Shown here piece by piece: positions 9,558 to 18,449 of a DNA stretch of 64,000 nt. The notes below the pieces were generated by a model. That model saw only the letters and a program-made list of their open reading frames with translations, searched no databases and was not told the DNA's origin. The stretch's first letter is position 1; each line of letters begins with the position of its first letter. Source of the DNA: Pseudomonadota bacterium (GTDB lineage Bacteria; Pseudomonadota; Gammaproteobacteria; Steroidobacterales; Steroidobacteraceae). The stretch is from assembly GCA_021816775.1 (NCBI GenBank), contig JAKAXA010000001.1:141589-205588 (forward strand), written 5' to 3'. The translations under genes were made by a program, and so were the position numbers.

Positions 9558-9773
9558 GATCAATCCCCCTCAGTCAGTTGATGCAGTGCAGTTGCGCGAA
9601 CGCCTGATGCCGCGATACTCGGCGGCTCCGCCCGCAGCGTCGTTTACAGGCGGACGATATCTTCGTATATAAATATAAATACCATTGGCGGACGGGGCGG
9701 CGCAAGAGGAATCTCATAATATGAAACGTGAATTCATATTTTTGGACGCGGGCTTCTGTTGGGCCGGCGCAAC
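9558..9773. promoter_or_regulatory. divergent promoter region of receptor and rhamnosidase genes
   Basis: This spacer of 216 bases separates the leftward receptor gene from the rightward rhamnosidase gene. It contains an unusually AT-rich tract at about 9656-9685 with overlapping TATA-like hexamers on both strands, in otherwise GC-rich surroundings. This is the most likely place for the divergent promoters. No convincing -35/-10 pair could be fixed on either strand. Confidence 0.55.
9718..9740. promoter_or_regulatory. 23-bp inverted repeat, candidate operator
   Basis: The half-sites AATATGAA (9718-9725) and TTCATATT (9733-9740) are exact reverse complements separated by seven bases. The repeat lies about 35 bases before the rhamnosidase start, in the shared divergent spacer. 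Its size and symmetry fit a dimeric repressor site. The regulator is unknown, and none is encoded in this part of the window. Confidence 0.5.
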
Positions 9774-12626
9774 ATGACCTCGAGACGCGCGCTGCTGCGG
9801 CTGCTCGCGCTGGGCGGGCCGGCGGTTTCCGGCGCCAGCCGGGCGCAGGCCGCCGCCGCGCCGCCGGGCCCCTGCGACGTGAGCCCCATGGACCTGCAGG
9901 TCGAGTGGCGCTCGGCCGCGCACGGCATCGATGCCCCCCGGCCGCGATTCGCCTGGACCCTTGCGCCCCGGGATCCGCAGCTGCGCGTGCTCGGGCAGGG
10001 TGCCTGGCAGGTCATCGTCGCGCGGTCGGCTGCGGCGATCCGCGCCGGCCGCGGGGACGTCTGGAACAGCGGCCGCCAGCCAGGCGGGACATTGCGTGTT
10101 GCCCCGGAACAGGATCTGCCGCTTCACTCGCAAAGCGACTACTGGTGGGCGGTGCGCGTGTGGGACCAGCGCGGCTGCCCCGGCGAGTTCAGCGCGCCCG
10201 CGCTCTTCACCACCGGCATCCTGCATGCCGACCCCTGGCGCGCACAATGGATTTCGGACGGGGCGGACTGGCCGCCGAGCCCCCTGCCTCCGCCGGCCAT
10301 CAACCCCAGCCCGCCGTCCGAGCCGCGCCCGATGCCCCTGTTCCGCCGCGACTTCACGCTCGAGAAGCCGCTCGCGCGCGCGCTGGTGTCCGCCTGCGGC
10401 CTTGGCCAGTACACCCTGCACGTCAATGGCCTGCCCGCCACCTCCAGCGTGCTGAATCCCGGCTGGACCGATTACCGCAGGACGGTCCTCTACGATACGT
10501 TTGACGTCACGGAGCTGCTGCGGCCGGGCGCGAACGTGCTCGCGGTCATGCTCGGCAACGGCTTCTTCAATGTCGAGAAATATCCCGGCCGCTACACCAA
10601 GTTCATCGGCAGCTTCGGGCGGCCGAAGCTCATCCTGCAGCTGCGGCTGGTGTTTGCCGACGGCAGCGAGCAGTGGGTGGTCAGCGACGAATCGTGGCGC
10701 ACCCATCCGGGACCGATCACACTGTCCTCGGTGTACGGGGGCGAGGATTACGACGCGCGGGCCGCCCTGCCGGGCTGGGACCGGCCGGAATTCGCCGGAC
10801 ATGACGCCTGGGCGCGCGCGACCCGGGTCACGAGTCCCGGCGGGCGATTGCGGGCCCAGAACGTCCCGCCGGTGCGGGGGGTGCGCACCCTGGAGCCGGT
10901 GACGGTGACTCAGCCCAAAGCGGGCGTGTTCGTCTACGACCTCGGTGAGAATTTCTCCGGCTGGCCCGTGATCGCCGTGCGCGGACCGGCAGGCCGCACG
11001 GTACGGCTGCTGCCGGGCGAGCTGCTCGACGCGCACGGTGGTGTCACGCAGCGCAGCGCAGCGGCCAGCCCCGGGGATGCGGTCTGGTTCACCTACATCC
11101 TCGCGGGCCGCGGTCTCGAGCACTGGCGGCCGCGTTTCAGCTACTACGGCTTCCGCTACGTGCAGGTCGAAGGCGCGGCGCCGAGCGGCACGGCACGCCC
11201 CGGGGAAGCGGAGTTGCTCCAGCTGAGCGGCGAGTTCCTGCACGCGGCCCTGCCGCGGATCGGCACGCTCGAGACCGGCCAGCCGCTGCTGCAACGCATC
11301 CACCAGCTGATCCTGCAGGCGCTGCACAGCAACAGCTTCAGCGTGCTCACCGACTGTCCGCAGCGCGAGAAGCTCGGCTGGCTGGAGCAGACCTACCTCA
11401 ATGCCGACACCGTCTTCTATAACGAGCAGGCGGTGACGGTATACGAGAAGATGCTCCGCGACATGATGGACAGCCAGCGCCCCTCCGGGCTGGTGCCGAG
11501 CATCGCGCCGGAATACGTGGCGTTCATCGATCCCGATGGACGCAACTCCGCGTTCCGCGACTCGCCGGAGTGGGGCTCGGCCATCGTGCTCTCGCCGTGG
11601 GCGGCGTACCGCTTCACCGGCGATCGGCGCCCGCTCGAGACCGGCTATCCCGCCATGTGCCGCTACGCGGCATATCTGCAGTCCCGCGCACGGGGCGATC
11701 TGCTCGACTATGGGCTCGGCGACTGGTTCGACTGGGGTCCCAGGCCGCCGGGCGAATCGCAGCTGACCAGCAGACGGCTCACCGCTTCGGCCACCTATTG
11801 CCGGCTGCTCGCCACGCTCTCGAGCATTGCCCGGGTTCTGGGGCACGCGAGCGACGCGCACCGCTTTGCGCGCCGCGCCGTGGCGGTGCGCCGGGCGCTG
11901 AATCGCGCGCTCTTCGATCCGACGACCCATGAATACGGTCGCGGCAGCCAGACGGCCAACGCCATGCCGCTCGCCATCGGCCTGGTGCCGGCGCGACACC
12001 GCGCGGCAGTGCTGGCAAATCTCGTCGCCAACATCCGCGCGCACGGCAATCACGTGACCGCGGGCGACATCGGCTACCTGTACGTGATCCTAGCGTTGAT
12101 GCGCGGCGGCCGCGGCGACGTGCTGCTCGACATCCTCACGCAGACCACAGCGCCGAGTTACGGTTATCAGCTCGCGCGCGGCGCGACCGCCCTGACCGAG
12201 ACCTGGAACGCCAACCCCGACAATTCGCAGAATCACTTCATGCTCGGCCAAGCGGAAGCGTGGCTCTACGGCGGGCTCGCCGGCCTGCGCATCGACATGC
12301 ACCGTGCGTCAAGCGAGCGCATCCGCATCGAGCCGCAGCCGGTCAAAGGGATCCGCAGCGCCTCGGTGCGCTATCGGACGGTGGACGGCGAAGTGGCGGC
12401 GGGCTGGGAGAAGAATGAGGAGGAGACCCGCTTGCGGCTGCACGTGGAGGTTCCCGCCGGAGCGCTGGCCACTGTCGTCCTGCCCTGCGCCGAAGCGACG
12501 CGCGTGCGCGAAGGCGGCCGGCCGCTCGGCCGGACTTTCGGCGTATTGCGCGTGCGCGCCGCCGGCGGTCGCACGCACGTCACGCTCGGCTCAGGCCGCT
12601 ACCTGTTCGATGCGCCGCTCGCCTGA
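9774..12626 (+). CDS. GH78 alpha-L-rhamnosidase, exported
   Basis: This protein of about 950 residues would hydrolyse alpha-L-rhamnosides by inversion. The leader TSRRALLRLLALGGPA has a twin-arginine look. The layout matches GH78: N-terminal beta domains, then a (alpha/alpha)6 barrel opening near residue 510 with DCPQREKLGWLEQ, where Asp527 and Glu532 have the five-residue spacing of the family's acid pair. The likely general base is Glu809 in LTETWNANPDNSQNHFMLG. A C-terminal beta domain follows. The ATG at 9774 is chosen over an in-frame TTG at 9759; neither has a strong ribosome-binding site. Its stop lies nine bases from the convergent mnmE stop. The product presumably frees L-rhamnose. 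Confidence 0.92.
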   Translation: MTSRRALLRLLALGGPAVSGASRAQAAAAPPGPCDVSPMDLQVEWRSAAHGIDAPRPRFAWTLAPRDPQLRVLGQGAWQVIVARSAAAIRAGRGDVWNSGRQPGGTLRVAPEQDLPLHSQSDYWWAVRVWDQRGCPGEFSAPALFTTGILHADPWRAQWISDGADWPPSPLPPPAINPSPPSEPRPMPLFRRDFTLEKPLARALVSACGLGQYTLHVNGLPATSSVLNPGWTDYRRTVLYDTFDVTELLRPGANVLAVMLGNGFFNVEKYPGRYTKFIGSFGRPKLILQLRLVFADGSEQWVVSDESWRTHPGPITLSSVYGGEDYDARAALPGWDRPEFAGHDAWARATRVTSPGGRLRAQNVPPVRGVRTLEPVTVTQPKAGVFVYDLGENFSGWPVIAVRGPAGRTVRLLPGELLDAHGGVTQRSAAASPGDAVWFTYILAGRGLEHWRPRFSYYGFRYVQVEGAAPSGTARPGEAELLQLSGEFLHAALPRIGTLETGQPLLQRIHQLILQALHSNSFSVLTDCPQREKLGWLEQTYLNADTVFYNEQAVTVYEKMLRDMMDSQRPSGLVPSIAPEYVAFIDPDGRNSAFRDSPEWGSAIVLSPWAAYRFTGDRRPLETGYPAMCRYAAYLQSRARGDLLDYGLGDWFDWGPRPPGESQLTSRRLTASATYCRLLATLSSIARVLGHASDAHRFARRAVAVRRALNRALFDPTTHEYGRGSQTANAMPLAIGLVPARHRAAVLANLVANIRAHGNHVTAGDIGYLYVILALMRGGRGDVLLDILTQTTAPSYGYQLARGATALTETWNANPDNSQNHFMLGQAEAWLYGGLAGLRIDMHRASSERIRIEPQPVKGIRSASVRYRTVDGEVAAGWEKNEEETRLRLHVEVPAGALATVVLPCAEATRVREGGRPLGRTFGVLRVRAAGGRTHVTLGSGRYLFDAPLA

Positions 12627-12635
12627 GCGCATCAC

Positions 12636-13988
12636 TCACTTGCCGATGCAGAAGCTGCCGAAGATGCGTCCGAGCAAATCGTCGCTGGTGAACTCGCCGG
12701 TGATCTCACTGAGGGCCTGCTGTGCGCCGCGCAGCTCCTCGGCGACGAGTTCCCCGGCGCGGCTCTCGCGCAGCCGCTGCTCGGCCGCCTCGACGAGGCC
12801 GCGCGCGCGCTGCAGCGCCTCGAGGTGCCGGCGGCGCGCCGAGACCGTGCCGCCCTCGACGCTCTTGAACCCCATGCACTCTTTCAGGTGGGCGCGCAGC
12901 CGCTCGAGTCCGCCGCCGGTCAGTGCAGACACGGCGATGCGCGGTGGCCCGGTGATCGTGTCGGCGAGCGGGATGCCGGCGGCCAGATCGCTCTTGTTCA
13001 ACACCAGCGTGACCGGCACGTCGCGCGGCAGGCGGTCCCTCTCCTGCGCATAGGCGGCGGCGTGCGGATCGGCGACGAGATCGATCACGAACAGCACCCG
13101 GTCGGCGCGGCTCATTTGCTCGTGCGCCCGGCGAATGCCTTCCGCCTCGACCACATCGGCGCTGTCGCGCAGGCCCGCGGTATCGAGCACGTGCAGCGGC
13201 ATGCCGTCGATGTCGATCCGTTCGCGCACGATGTCGCGCGTCGTTCCGGGAATGGGCGTGACGATCGCCGCCTCGTAACCGGCCAGTCGGTTGAGCAGGC
13301 TCGACTTGCCGGCGTTGGGGCGGCCCGCGATCACGACCGTCATGCCCTCGCGCAGCAGCGCGCCCTGGCGCGCGCTCTGCTCGACGCCCTCGAAATGATC
13401 GGCGAGCGCGCGGAAGCGCTCGTACAGCTGACGGTCGGCCAGAAAATCGATTTCCTCCTCGGGGAAATCGATGGCCGCTTCCACATGCGTGCGCACGTCG
13501 ATCACCGCCTCGGTCAGGCCGTGCACCATGGCGGAAAACTCCCCCTGCAGCGAGCGCATTGCAGCGCGGGCCGCTTCGCGCGAGCCCGCATCGATCAGAT
13601 CGGCGATCGCCTCGGCCTGCGCCAGATCGAGTTTGTCGTTGAGGAAGGCACGCAGCGTGAACTCTCCCGGCTGCGCGCGCCGGGCGCCGATTTCCAGGAC
13701 GCGCGCCACCACCGCCTCGAGCACTGCCGGGCCGCCGTGGCCATGCAGCTCGAGGACGTGCTCGCCCGTGTAGGAATGCGGCCCGGGGAAAAATAGCGCC
13801 AGGCCCGCATCGATGGGCTCGCGGCGCGCATCGAGGAAGCGCGCGAAGCGCGCGGCGCGCGCTGCGGGGAGCTCGCCGAGCAGGACCGCGGCGATCTCGG
13901 GGACCTTCGGCCCGGACACACGCACGATGCCGATACCCCCGCGTCCCGGCGGGGTTGCCGGCGCCACGATGGTATCCGTACGCGTCAT
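12636..13988 (-). CDS. mnmE: tRNA modification GTPase MnmE
   Basis: MnmE works with MnmG to put the carboxymethylaminomethyl group on U34 of tRNAs that read NNA/NNG codons. The 450 residues cover the whole family: an N-terminal folate-binding domain starting with DTIVAPATPPGRGGIGIVR, the helical domain, an inserted G domain (P-loop GRPNAGKSSLL near residues 221-231, then GTTRD, DTAG and NKSD), and the C-terminal FCIGK whose Cys447 is functionally important in the family. It heads the usual gammaproteobacterial series before yidC, about 50 bases from the yidC stop. The start is supported by length and by the conserved N-terminus. Confidence 0.98.
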   Translation of the reverse strand: MTRTDTIVAPATPPGRGGIGIVRVSGPKVPEIAAVLLGELPAARAARFARFLDARREPIDAGLALFFPGPHSYTGEHVLELHGHGGPAVLEAVVARVLEIGARRAQPGEFTLRAFLNDKLDLAQAEAIADLIDAGSREAARAAMRSLQGEFSAMVHGLTEAVIDVRTHVEAAIDFPEEEIDFLADRQLYERFRALADHFEGVEQSARQGALLREGMTVVIAGRPNAGKSSLLNRLAGYEAAIVTPIPGTTRDIVRERIDIDGMPLHVLDTAGLRDSADVVEAEGIRRAHEQMSRADRVLFVIDLVADPHAAAYAQERDRLPRDVPVTLVLNKSDLAAGIPLADTITGPPRIAVSALTGGGLERLRAHLKECMGFKSVEGGTVSARRRHLEALQRARGLVEAAEQRLRESRAGELVAEELRGAQQALSEITGEFTSDDLLGRIFGSFCIGK

Positions 13989-14039
13989 TCACGCAAGGGT
14001 ACCCCGAGGCCCGGGGCGATGAAAGAGGCCGCCGGCTGT

Positions 14040-15725
14040 CTAGCTGCGCCGGCCCGTCGCCGCGGCAATGCGGCGGTTGATGTTCCACTGCTGCGCGATC
14101 GACAGCAGGCTGTTCACGACGTAGTACAGCACCAGGCCCGAGGGAAAGAACGCGAACAGGCCCGCCATGACGATCGGCATGAACATGAACATCTTGGCCT
14201 GAATCGGATCCGGCGGGGCGGGATTGAGCTTGAACTGCAGGAAGCCGGTGAGCGCCATGATGGCCGGCAGGATGAAGTACGGGTCACGCGAGGAGAGGTC
14301 CTGGATCCACAGCACGAACGGCGCCTGGCGCAGCTCGACGCTGTAGAGCAGCACCCAGTAGAACGCGATGAACACCGGGAACTGCAGAATCATCGGCAGG
14401 CACCCGGAGACCGGGTTGACCTTCTCGCGCTTGTAGATCTCCATCATGGCGCGGCCGAGCTTCTCCTTGTCGTCCTTGTAGGTCTCCTGGATGCTCTTGA
14501 TGCGCGGCCCGAGCGCTTTCATTTTCGCCATCGAGCGGCCGCTCGCTTCCGAGAGCGGGTAGAAGACGAGCTTCAGCAGCACGGTCACCAGGATGATCGC
14601 CACGCCCCAGTTGCCGGTCAGGCGGTGCGCCTGGCGCAGCAGCCAGAACAGCGGACGTGCCAGGAAGGAGAGCTTGCCGTAGTTCTCGACGTAGGTGAGG
14701 GTCGGATCGGTGGCGGCCAGCTGCGCGTGCAGCGTGGGGCCGACGAACAGGGTCTGCCCGAGCGTGAGCGTCCCGCCCGGCGGCACGGTCCGCGTCGGTC
14801 CGAGGGCCTCCAGCAGGTAGTCGGTCCCCGAGACCTGCGAGGTGAAGCGATAGCGCGCGCCCTTCGGCGGCACGACGGCGCTGACGAAGTCATGTTGCGG
14901 CACGGCGATCCATCCGTCCGTGACGACACGCTGGTAGTGATGGTAGTCGCTGCTCGACGGATCGAGCTCGACGTATTCGTGCCCGTTCCACATGGCCGGC
15001 CCGTGGTAGGCGGTGCTCGCCGGGTCGAAGTAGCTGCTCTTGGTGCGCGGATCGTTGCGGAACAGCTGCGCGTACTCGGAGAATGTCCAGGTCTCGGTGC
15101 CGCCGTTGCGGATCGCGTACTCGAGGCCAATGCGGTAGGAGCCCTTGCGGAAGACGAACGTCTTGGTGACCGTGACGCCGCCGCCCTGCCACGTGAGCGG
15201 CACTCGCAGCACGCCGGTGGGGCCCATGTGGTACTCGGCGCTCGCGGTGCTGAAGCGCGCCGTCTGGGTGGGATAGGCCCCGCCGGCCGGCCCGGTCAGG
15301 CCCGTCTGCAAGAGGTATTCGGTCGCGGGATCGGGATTCTCGAGCACCACGCGCGCGCGCTTGCCTTTGACCTTGGCGTATTTCAGCAGCTGCACTGTCT
15401 CGAGCGTGCCGCCCTGCGTGCTGATCTCGAGGTCATAGACGTCGGTGCGCACGTGAATGACCGGTGCGGACGAGGCGGCCGGCACTGCGGGAGGGGCAGC
15501 GGCCTTCACCGCCGCCGGAGCGCTGCTCGACGGGGGGATGCTCGCAGCGGCAGGCGCCGCAGTCTGCGGCACGTTGTTCGCGAGGCTGGGAGCTGCCGCG
15601 GGGCCCGGCGCCTGCCTCGCCGCCGCAGTCGGCGCCGAGGCGAAATGCTCGCTCCACGTGGTGTAGTTGAACCACAGCAGCACCAGCAGCCCGAGCCAGA
15701 GGAAATAGCGCAGTTGATTAGTCAT
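14040..15725 (-). CDS. yidC: membrane protein insertase YidC
   Basis: YidC inserts and folds inner-membrane proteins alone or with SecYEG. The chosen start at 15725 gives 561 residues beginning [21 protein letters not shown], the typical first membrane segment. A Pro/Ala-rich linker and a large periplasmic beta domain follow (residues about 70-330). The conserved C-terminal core then begins around residue 340 with [22 protein letters not shown] and contains KYKREKVNP-like and [19 protein letters not shown] segments. The frame stays open upstream, but those codons lie within yidD. The first bases overlap the yidD stop by eight, so the two genes are probably coupled. Confidence 0.98.
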   Translation of the reverse strand: MTNQLRYFLWLGLLVLLWFNYTTWSEHFASAPTAAARQAPGPAAAPSLANNVPQTAAPAAASIPPSSSAPAAVKAAAPPAVPAASSAPVIHVRTDVYDLEISTQGGTLETVQLLKYAKVKGKRARVVLENPDPATEYLLQTGLTGPAGGAYPTQTARFSTASAEYHMGPTGVLRVPLTWQGGGVTVTKTFVFRKGSYRIGLEYAIRNGGTETWTFSEYAQLFRNDPRTKSSYFDPASTAYHGPAMWNGHEYVELDPSSSDYHHYQRVVTDGWIAVPQHDFVSAVVPPKGARYRFTSQVSGTDYLLEALGPTRTVPPGGTLTLGQTLFVGPTLHAQLAATDPTLTYVENYGKLSFLARPLFWLLRQAHRLTGNWGVAIILVTVLLKLVFYPLSEASGRSMAKMKALGPRIKSIQETYKDDKEKLGRAMMEIYKREKVNPVSGCLPMILQFPVFIAFYWVLLYSVELRQAPFVLWIQDLSSRDPYFILPAIMALTGFLQFKLNPAPPDPIQAKMFMFMPIVMAGLFAFFPSGLVLYYVVNSLLSIAQQWNINRRIAAATGRRS

Positions 15726-15963
15726 GTCGGTGAGCAATTCGGGTCGAGCCGTGAGCCGGCACCGGATCGTAGCCGCCGGGATGCCAAGGATGGCAGCGGC
15801 CGATGCGCCGCAGCGCAAGCCAGCCGCCGCGCAGCACGCCGAAGCGGTCGATCGCCTCGAGCGCGTACTGAGAGCAGGAGGGATGGAATCGGCAATTCGG
15901 GCCGAGCAGAGGACTGATCGTCCACTGGTACAGGCGAATCAGGGCAATGGCGAGTGCGCGCAT
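15718..15963 (-). CDS. yidD: membrane protein insertion efficiency factor YidD
   Basis: This small protein of 81 residues starts [18 protein letters not shown] and carries the family signature [18 protein letters not shown], with the conserved cysteines, followed by [17 protein letters not shown]. YidD is thought to sit at the inner face of the membrane and help YidC-dependent insertion. It overlaps the end of rnpA by 25 bases and the start of yidC by eight, which is the normal compact arrangement of this locus. Confidence 0.96.
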   Translation of the reverse strand: MRALAIALIRLYQWTISPLLGPNCRFHPSCSQYALEAIDRFGVLRGGWLALRRIGRCHPWHPGGYDPVPAHGSTRIAHRHD

Positions 15964-16322
15964 CGCACGCTGACCTCTTTCCACAGGGCCCGCAGGCTTC
16001 CGTGCAGCTGCGCGCCCGGGGCGCCGAGCGCCCTGGGGCGGGCGCTGACGACGATGTCCGCCGCAGGCAGTGCCTGCTGATGCAGGCGAAAGGACTCGCG
16101 GATGATGCGGCGGATGCGGTTGCGCTCCACTGCGGTGCGTGCGATGCGCAGCGCGACCGCCAGGCCGAGGCGGGGACCGGTCTTGTCGTTGCTGATCACT
16201 GTCACCGCGAAAAATCCGTTGCCAAAGCGCCGGCCCCCCGCACGCGCCGCGTCGAACTCCGATTTACGTCGCAGGCGCCTCGCCGCCGGAAAGGCCAGCC
16301 GCTCTCGAGGCACATGGGGCAT
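15939..16322 (-). CDS. rnpA: ribonuclease P protein component
   Basis: RnpA is the protein subunit of RNase P, which trims the 5' leader of precursor tRNAs. The 127-residue basic protein contains [18 protein letters not shown] and the RNR-type signature [22 protein letters not shown]. The ATG at 16322 is chosen because GAGG lies eight bases upstream; a GTG nine bases earlier is also in frame. It lies about 100 bases downstream of rpmH and overlaps yidD, as in most gammaproteobacteria. Confidence 0.96.
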   Translation of the reverse strand: MPHVPRERLAFPAARRLRRKSEFDAARAGGRRFGNGFFAVTVISNDKTGPRLGLAVALRIARTAVERNRIRRIIRESFRLHQQALPAADIVVSARPRALGAPGAQLHGSLRALWKEVSVRCAHSPLP

Positions 16323-16425
16323 GTGGGCCACCTCGTCTACCGTCCGTCGGCGGGAGCGACCGCGGCCGCAGCGGCTGCGGGTCGCACCGGCGGGAGCTGC
16401 GCGGCGGACGGGGCGCCCTCCCGCT

Positions 16426-16560
16426 CTACGGGATCAGCTTCCTGCGTCCCTTGGCACGGCGCCGGGCCAGCACCTTGCGGCCGTTTTGGGTCGCCATGCG
16501 AGCCCGGAACCCGTGCGTGCGCTTACGGCGCAGCTTGCTCGGTTGATAGGTACGCTTCAT
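16426..16560 (-). CDS. rpmH: 50S ribosomal protein L34
   Basis: The 44 codons translate to the canonical L34 sequence: [19 protein letters not shown] at the start and [12 protein letters not shown] at the end, with [11 protein letters not shown] between. L34 is a small basic protein of the large ribosomal subunit. A GGAG lies eight bases before the ATG. It is the first gene of the leftward rpmH-rnpA-yidD-yidC-mnmE series and is divergent from dnaA. Confidence 0.98.
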   Translation of the reverse strand: MKRTYQPSKLRRKRTHGFRARMATQNGRKVLARRRAKGRRKLIP

Positions 16561-16880
16561 ACCGGGGCTCCAGAAGGTCCGTTAGGGGTTCCAAAAAGGG
16601 GCGGCAAGGCTAAGCCGTTGACCGCCAAGGTGTCAATATTTTATCGCGCGAAAATCTTCAGCAGGGCGTCCGATCGGTATAGACTGCCGAGCCTTTTCCA
16701 CGAAGCCGGACCCATCCATGATGCACCTTCTGCGGGCGCGCCGCAGCGGCATCTTTCCGCGATCGCTCGGAAGGCGAAGCCTCCGGACCCAGAGGGGAGC
16801 GATCGCGGAGACCTGCGTGCCGCGTTGCGTGAGCGCCGGAGCGTACATGGCCGGGAGCGGCGCCTAGATCACTTGGGGGA
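16561..16880. promoter_or_regulatory. rpmH-dnaA divergent intergenic region
   Basis: This 320-base spacer holds the leftward rpmH promoter and the rightward dnaA promoter. On the - strand a perfect TTGACA (16631-16636) is followed after 17 bp by the weak -10 TTAGCC. On the + strand a TATAGACT near 16677 could be a dnaA -10. No perfect DnaA box was found here. The remaining ~180 bases before dnaA show no gene or clear structure. Confidence 0.5.
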
Positions 16881-18230
16881 ATGCGCGTGGAAGCGTCGCT
16901 GTGGGCTCGGTGCGTATGTGCCCTGGAGGCCGAGCTCCCGGAACAGCAGTTCAATACGTGGGTGCGGCCGCTGCAGGCGCTCGAGGGCGCCGGCGCGCTG
17001 AAGCTGCTCGCGCCGAACCGCTTCGTGGTCGAATGGATCAACGAGCGGCTGCTGCCGCGCATCGGTGAGCTGCTGCGCGACAAGAGCACCGGCGATGTGC
17101 CCATCGTGACCGTCGAGGTCGGCTCGCGCAGCCCGGCATCGGAGCCGCCGCCGGCCGCGGTCGTTGCCGAGGCGCCGAAGCGACCGCGCCGCGCCGAGGG
17201 CCTGGTGATCGGTGCCCGGCTCAATGCCGATTTCACTTTTGCGACTTTCGTCGAGGGCAAGAGCAATCAGATGGCGAAGGCGGCCGCGCTGCAGGTCGCG
17301 GAAAATCCGGGCAAAGCGTACAACCCGCTGTTCCTCTACGGCGGCGTCGGTCTCGGCAAGACGCACCTGATGCACGCCATCGCGCATTACATCCGCGAGC
17401 AGAACGAGGAGGCGCGCATCGCGTACGTGCACTCCGAGCGCTTCGTGAGCGACATGGTGCGCGCGTTGCAGCACAATTCGATGAACGAGTTCAAGACGGC
17501 GTACCGCTCGCTCGATGCGCTGCTCATCGACGACATCCAGTTCTTCGCCGGCAAGGACCGCTCGCAGGAGGAGTTCTTCCATACCTTCAACGCGCTGCTC
17601 GAGGGCCAGCATCAGGTGATTCTCAGCTGCGACCGCTATCCCAAGGAGGTCCAGGGCCTCGAGGAGCGCCTGAAGTCGCGTTTCGGGTGGGGCCTGACGG
17701 TGGCGATCGAGCCGCCGGAGCTAGAGACCTGCGTGGCGATTCTGATCAGCAAATCGCGCCAGTTCGGCATGCCGCTGCCCGAAGAGGTCGCGTTCTTCAT
17801 CGCCAAGCGGATCCGCTCGAACGTGCGCGAGCTCGAGGGCGCGCTGCGCCGCGTGATCGCCAACGCGCGCTTCACCGGCCGCTCGATCACGCTCGAGTTC
17901 ACCAAGGAGGCCCTGAAGGATCTGTTGTCCCTGCAGGCCAAGCTCGTGACCATCGAGAACATTCAAAAGACGGTCGCGGACTACTACAAGGTGCGTGTGG
18001 CGGACCTGTTGTCCAAGCGGCGCAGCCGCTCGGTGGCGCGGCCCCGCCAGGTGGCGATGGCGCTCGCCAAGGAGCTCACCAGCCAGAGCCTGCCGGAGAT
18101 CGGCGATGCGTTCGGCGGCCGCGACCACACCACGGTGCTGCACGCCTGCAAGCGGATCAAGGGGCTGCGGGACATCGACGTGAGGATGAGCGAGGACTAC
18201 TCGAACCTGTTGAGAACCCTCACGGCCTGA
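16881..18230 (+). CDS. dnaA: chromosomal replication initiator DnaA
   Basis: DnaA binds DnaA boxes at oriC and opens the duplex. The 449 residues show domain I ([23 protein letters not shown]), a Pro/Ala-rich domain II linker, the AAA+ domain III with Walker [12 protein letters not shown] (about residues 153-163), Walker [12 protein letters not shown] (about 214-224) and an arginine-finger region, and domain IV ending with [14 protein letters not shown] (about 413-426), which contacts the DnaA box. The ATG at 16881 sits close to a GGGGGA; a GTG at 16887 (then MEASLW) has better spacing and may be the real start. Confidence 0.98.
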   Translation: MRVEASLWARCVCALEAELPEQQFNTWVRPLQALEGAGALKLLAPNRFVVEWINERLLPRIGELLRDKSTGDVPIVTVEVGSRSPASEPPPAAVVAEAPKRPRRAEGLVIGARLNADFTFATFVEGKSNQMAKAAALQVAENPGKAYNPLFLYGGVGLGKTHLMHAIAHYIREQNEEARIAYVHSERFVSDMVRALQHNSMNEFKTAYRSLDALLIDDIQFFAGKDRSQEEFFHTFNALLEGQHQVILSCDRYPKEVQGLEERLKSRFGWGLTVAIEPPELETCVAILISKSRQFGMPLPEEVAFFIAKRIRSNVRELEGALRRVIANARFTGRSITLEFTKEALKDLLSLQAKLVTIENIQKTVADYYKVRVADLLSKRRSRSVARPRQVAMALAKELTSQSLPEIGDAFGGRDHTTVLHACKRIKGLRDIDVRMSEDYSNLLRTLTA

Positions 18231-18449
18231 TGTGAACAAGCCTGTGGATTACCTGTGCACGCTCGTGGGGGTAAAGTTACGCACAGTGGATGCACAGCTC
18301 GCACCCAGGCACTCCCCGCAAAGCGCGGGCGCGAGCGGCGCGCAAGTGGTTGATCGGCCTCGGGCGCGGGCGAAATCACCGTTATCCACAGGGCCAATCA
18401 TCACTACAATCTGAATTCTTAGAGATCTCAAGAGAAGAAGATAAGACTT
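18231..18449. other. candidate oriC (dnaA-dnaN spacer)
   Basis: The 219-base spacer has a perfect DnaA box TTATCCACA at 18382-18390. Weaker look-alikes are TGTGGATTA at 18243-18251 (one mismatch on the reverse strand), TTACGCACA at 18277-18285, and a GTGGATGCA. The final ~50 bases are comparatively AT-rich and could melt. Origins next to dnaA with boxes in this spacer are common in Pseudomonas-like genomes. GC-skew over the whole chromosome would be needed to confirm. Confidence 0.6.
18382..18410 (+). promoter_or_regulatory. possible dnaN promoter overlapping a DnaA box
   Basis: A TACAAT at 18405-18410 is a good -10. The hexamer 17 bp upstream, TTATCC at 18382-18387, is a poor -35 but lies within the perfect DnaA box. 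DnaA binding there could therefore repress or tune dnaN transcription. This is a reading of spacing only. Confidence 0.35.

Noticed and set aside
15726-15818. Extended N-terminus of YidC.
   Set aside because: These codons lie inside yidD. The typical YidC N-terminus MTNQLRYF starts at 15725.
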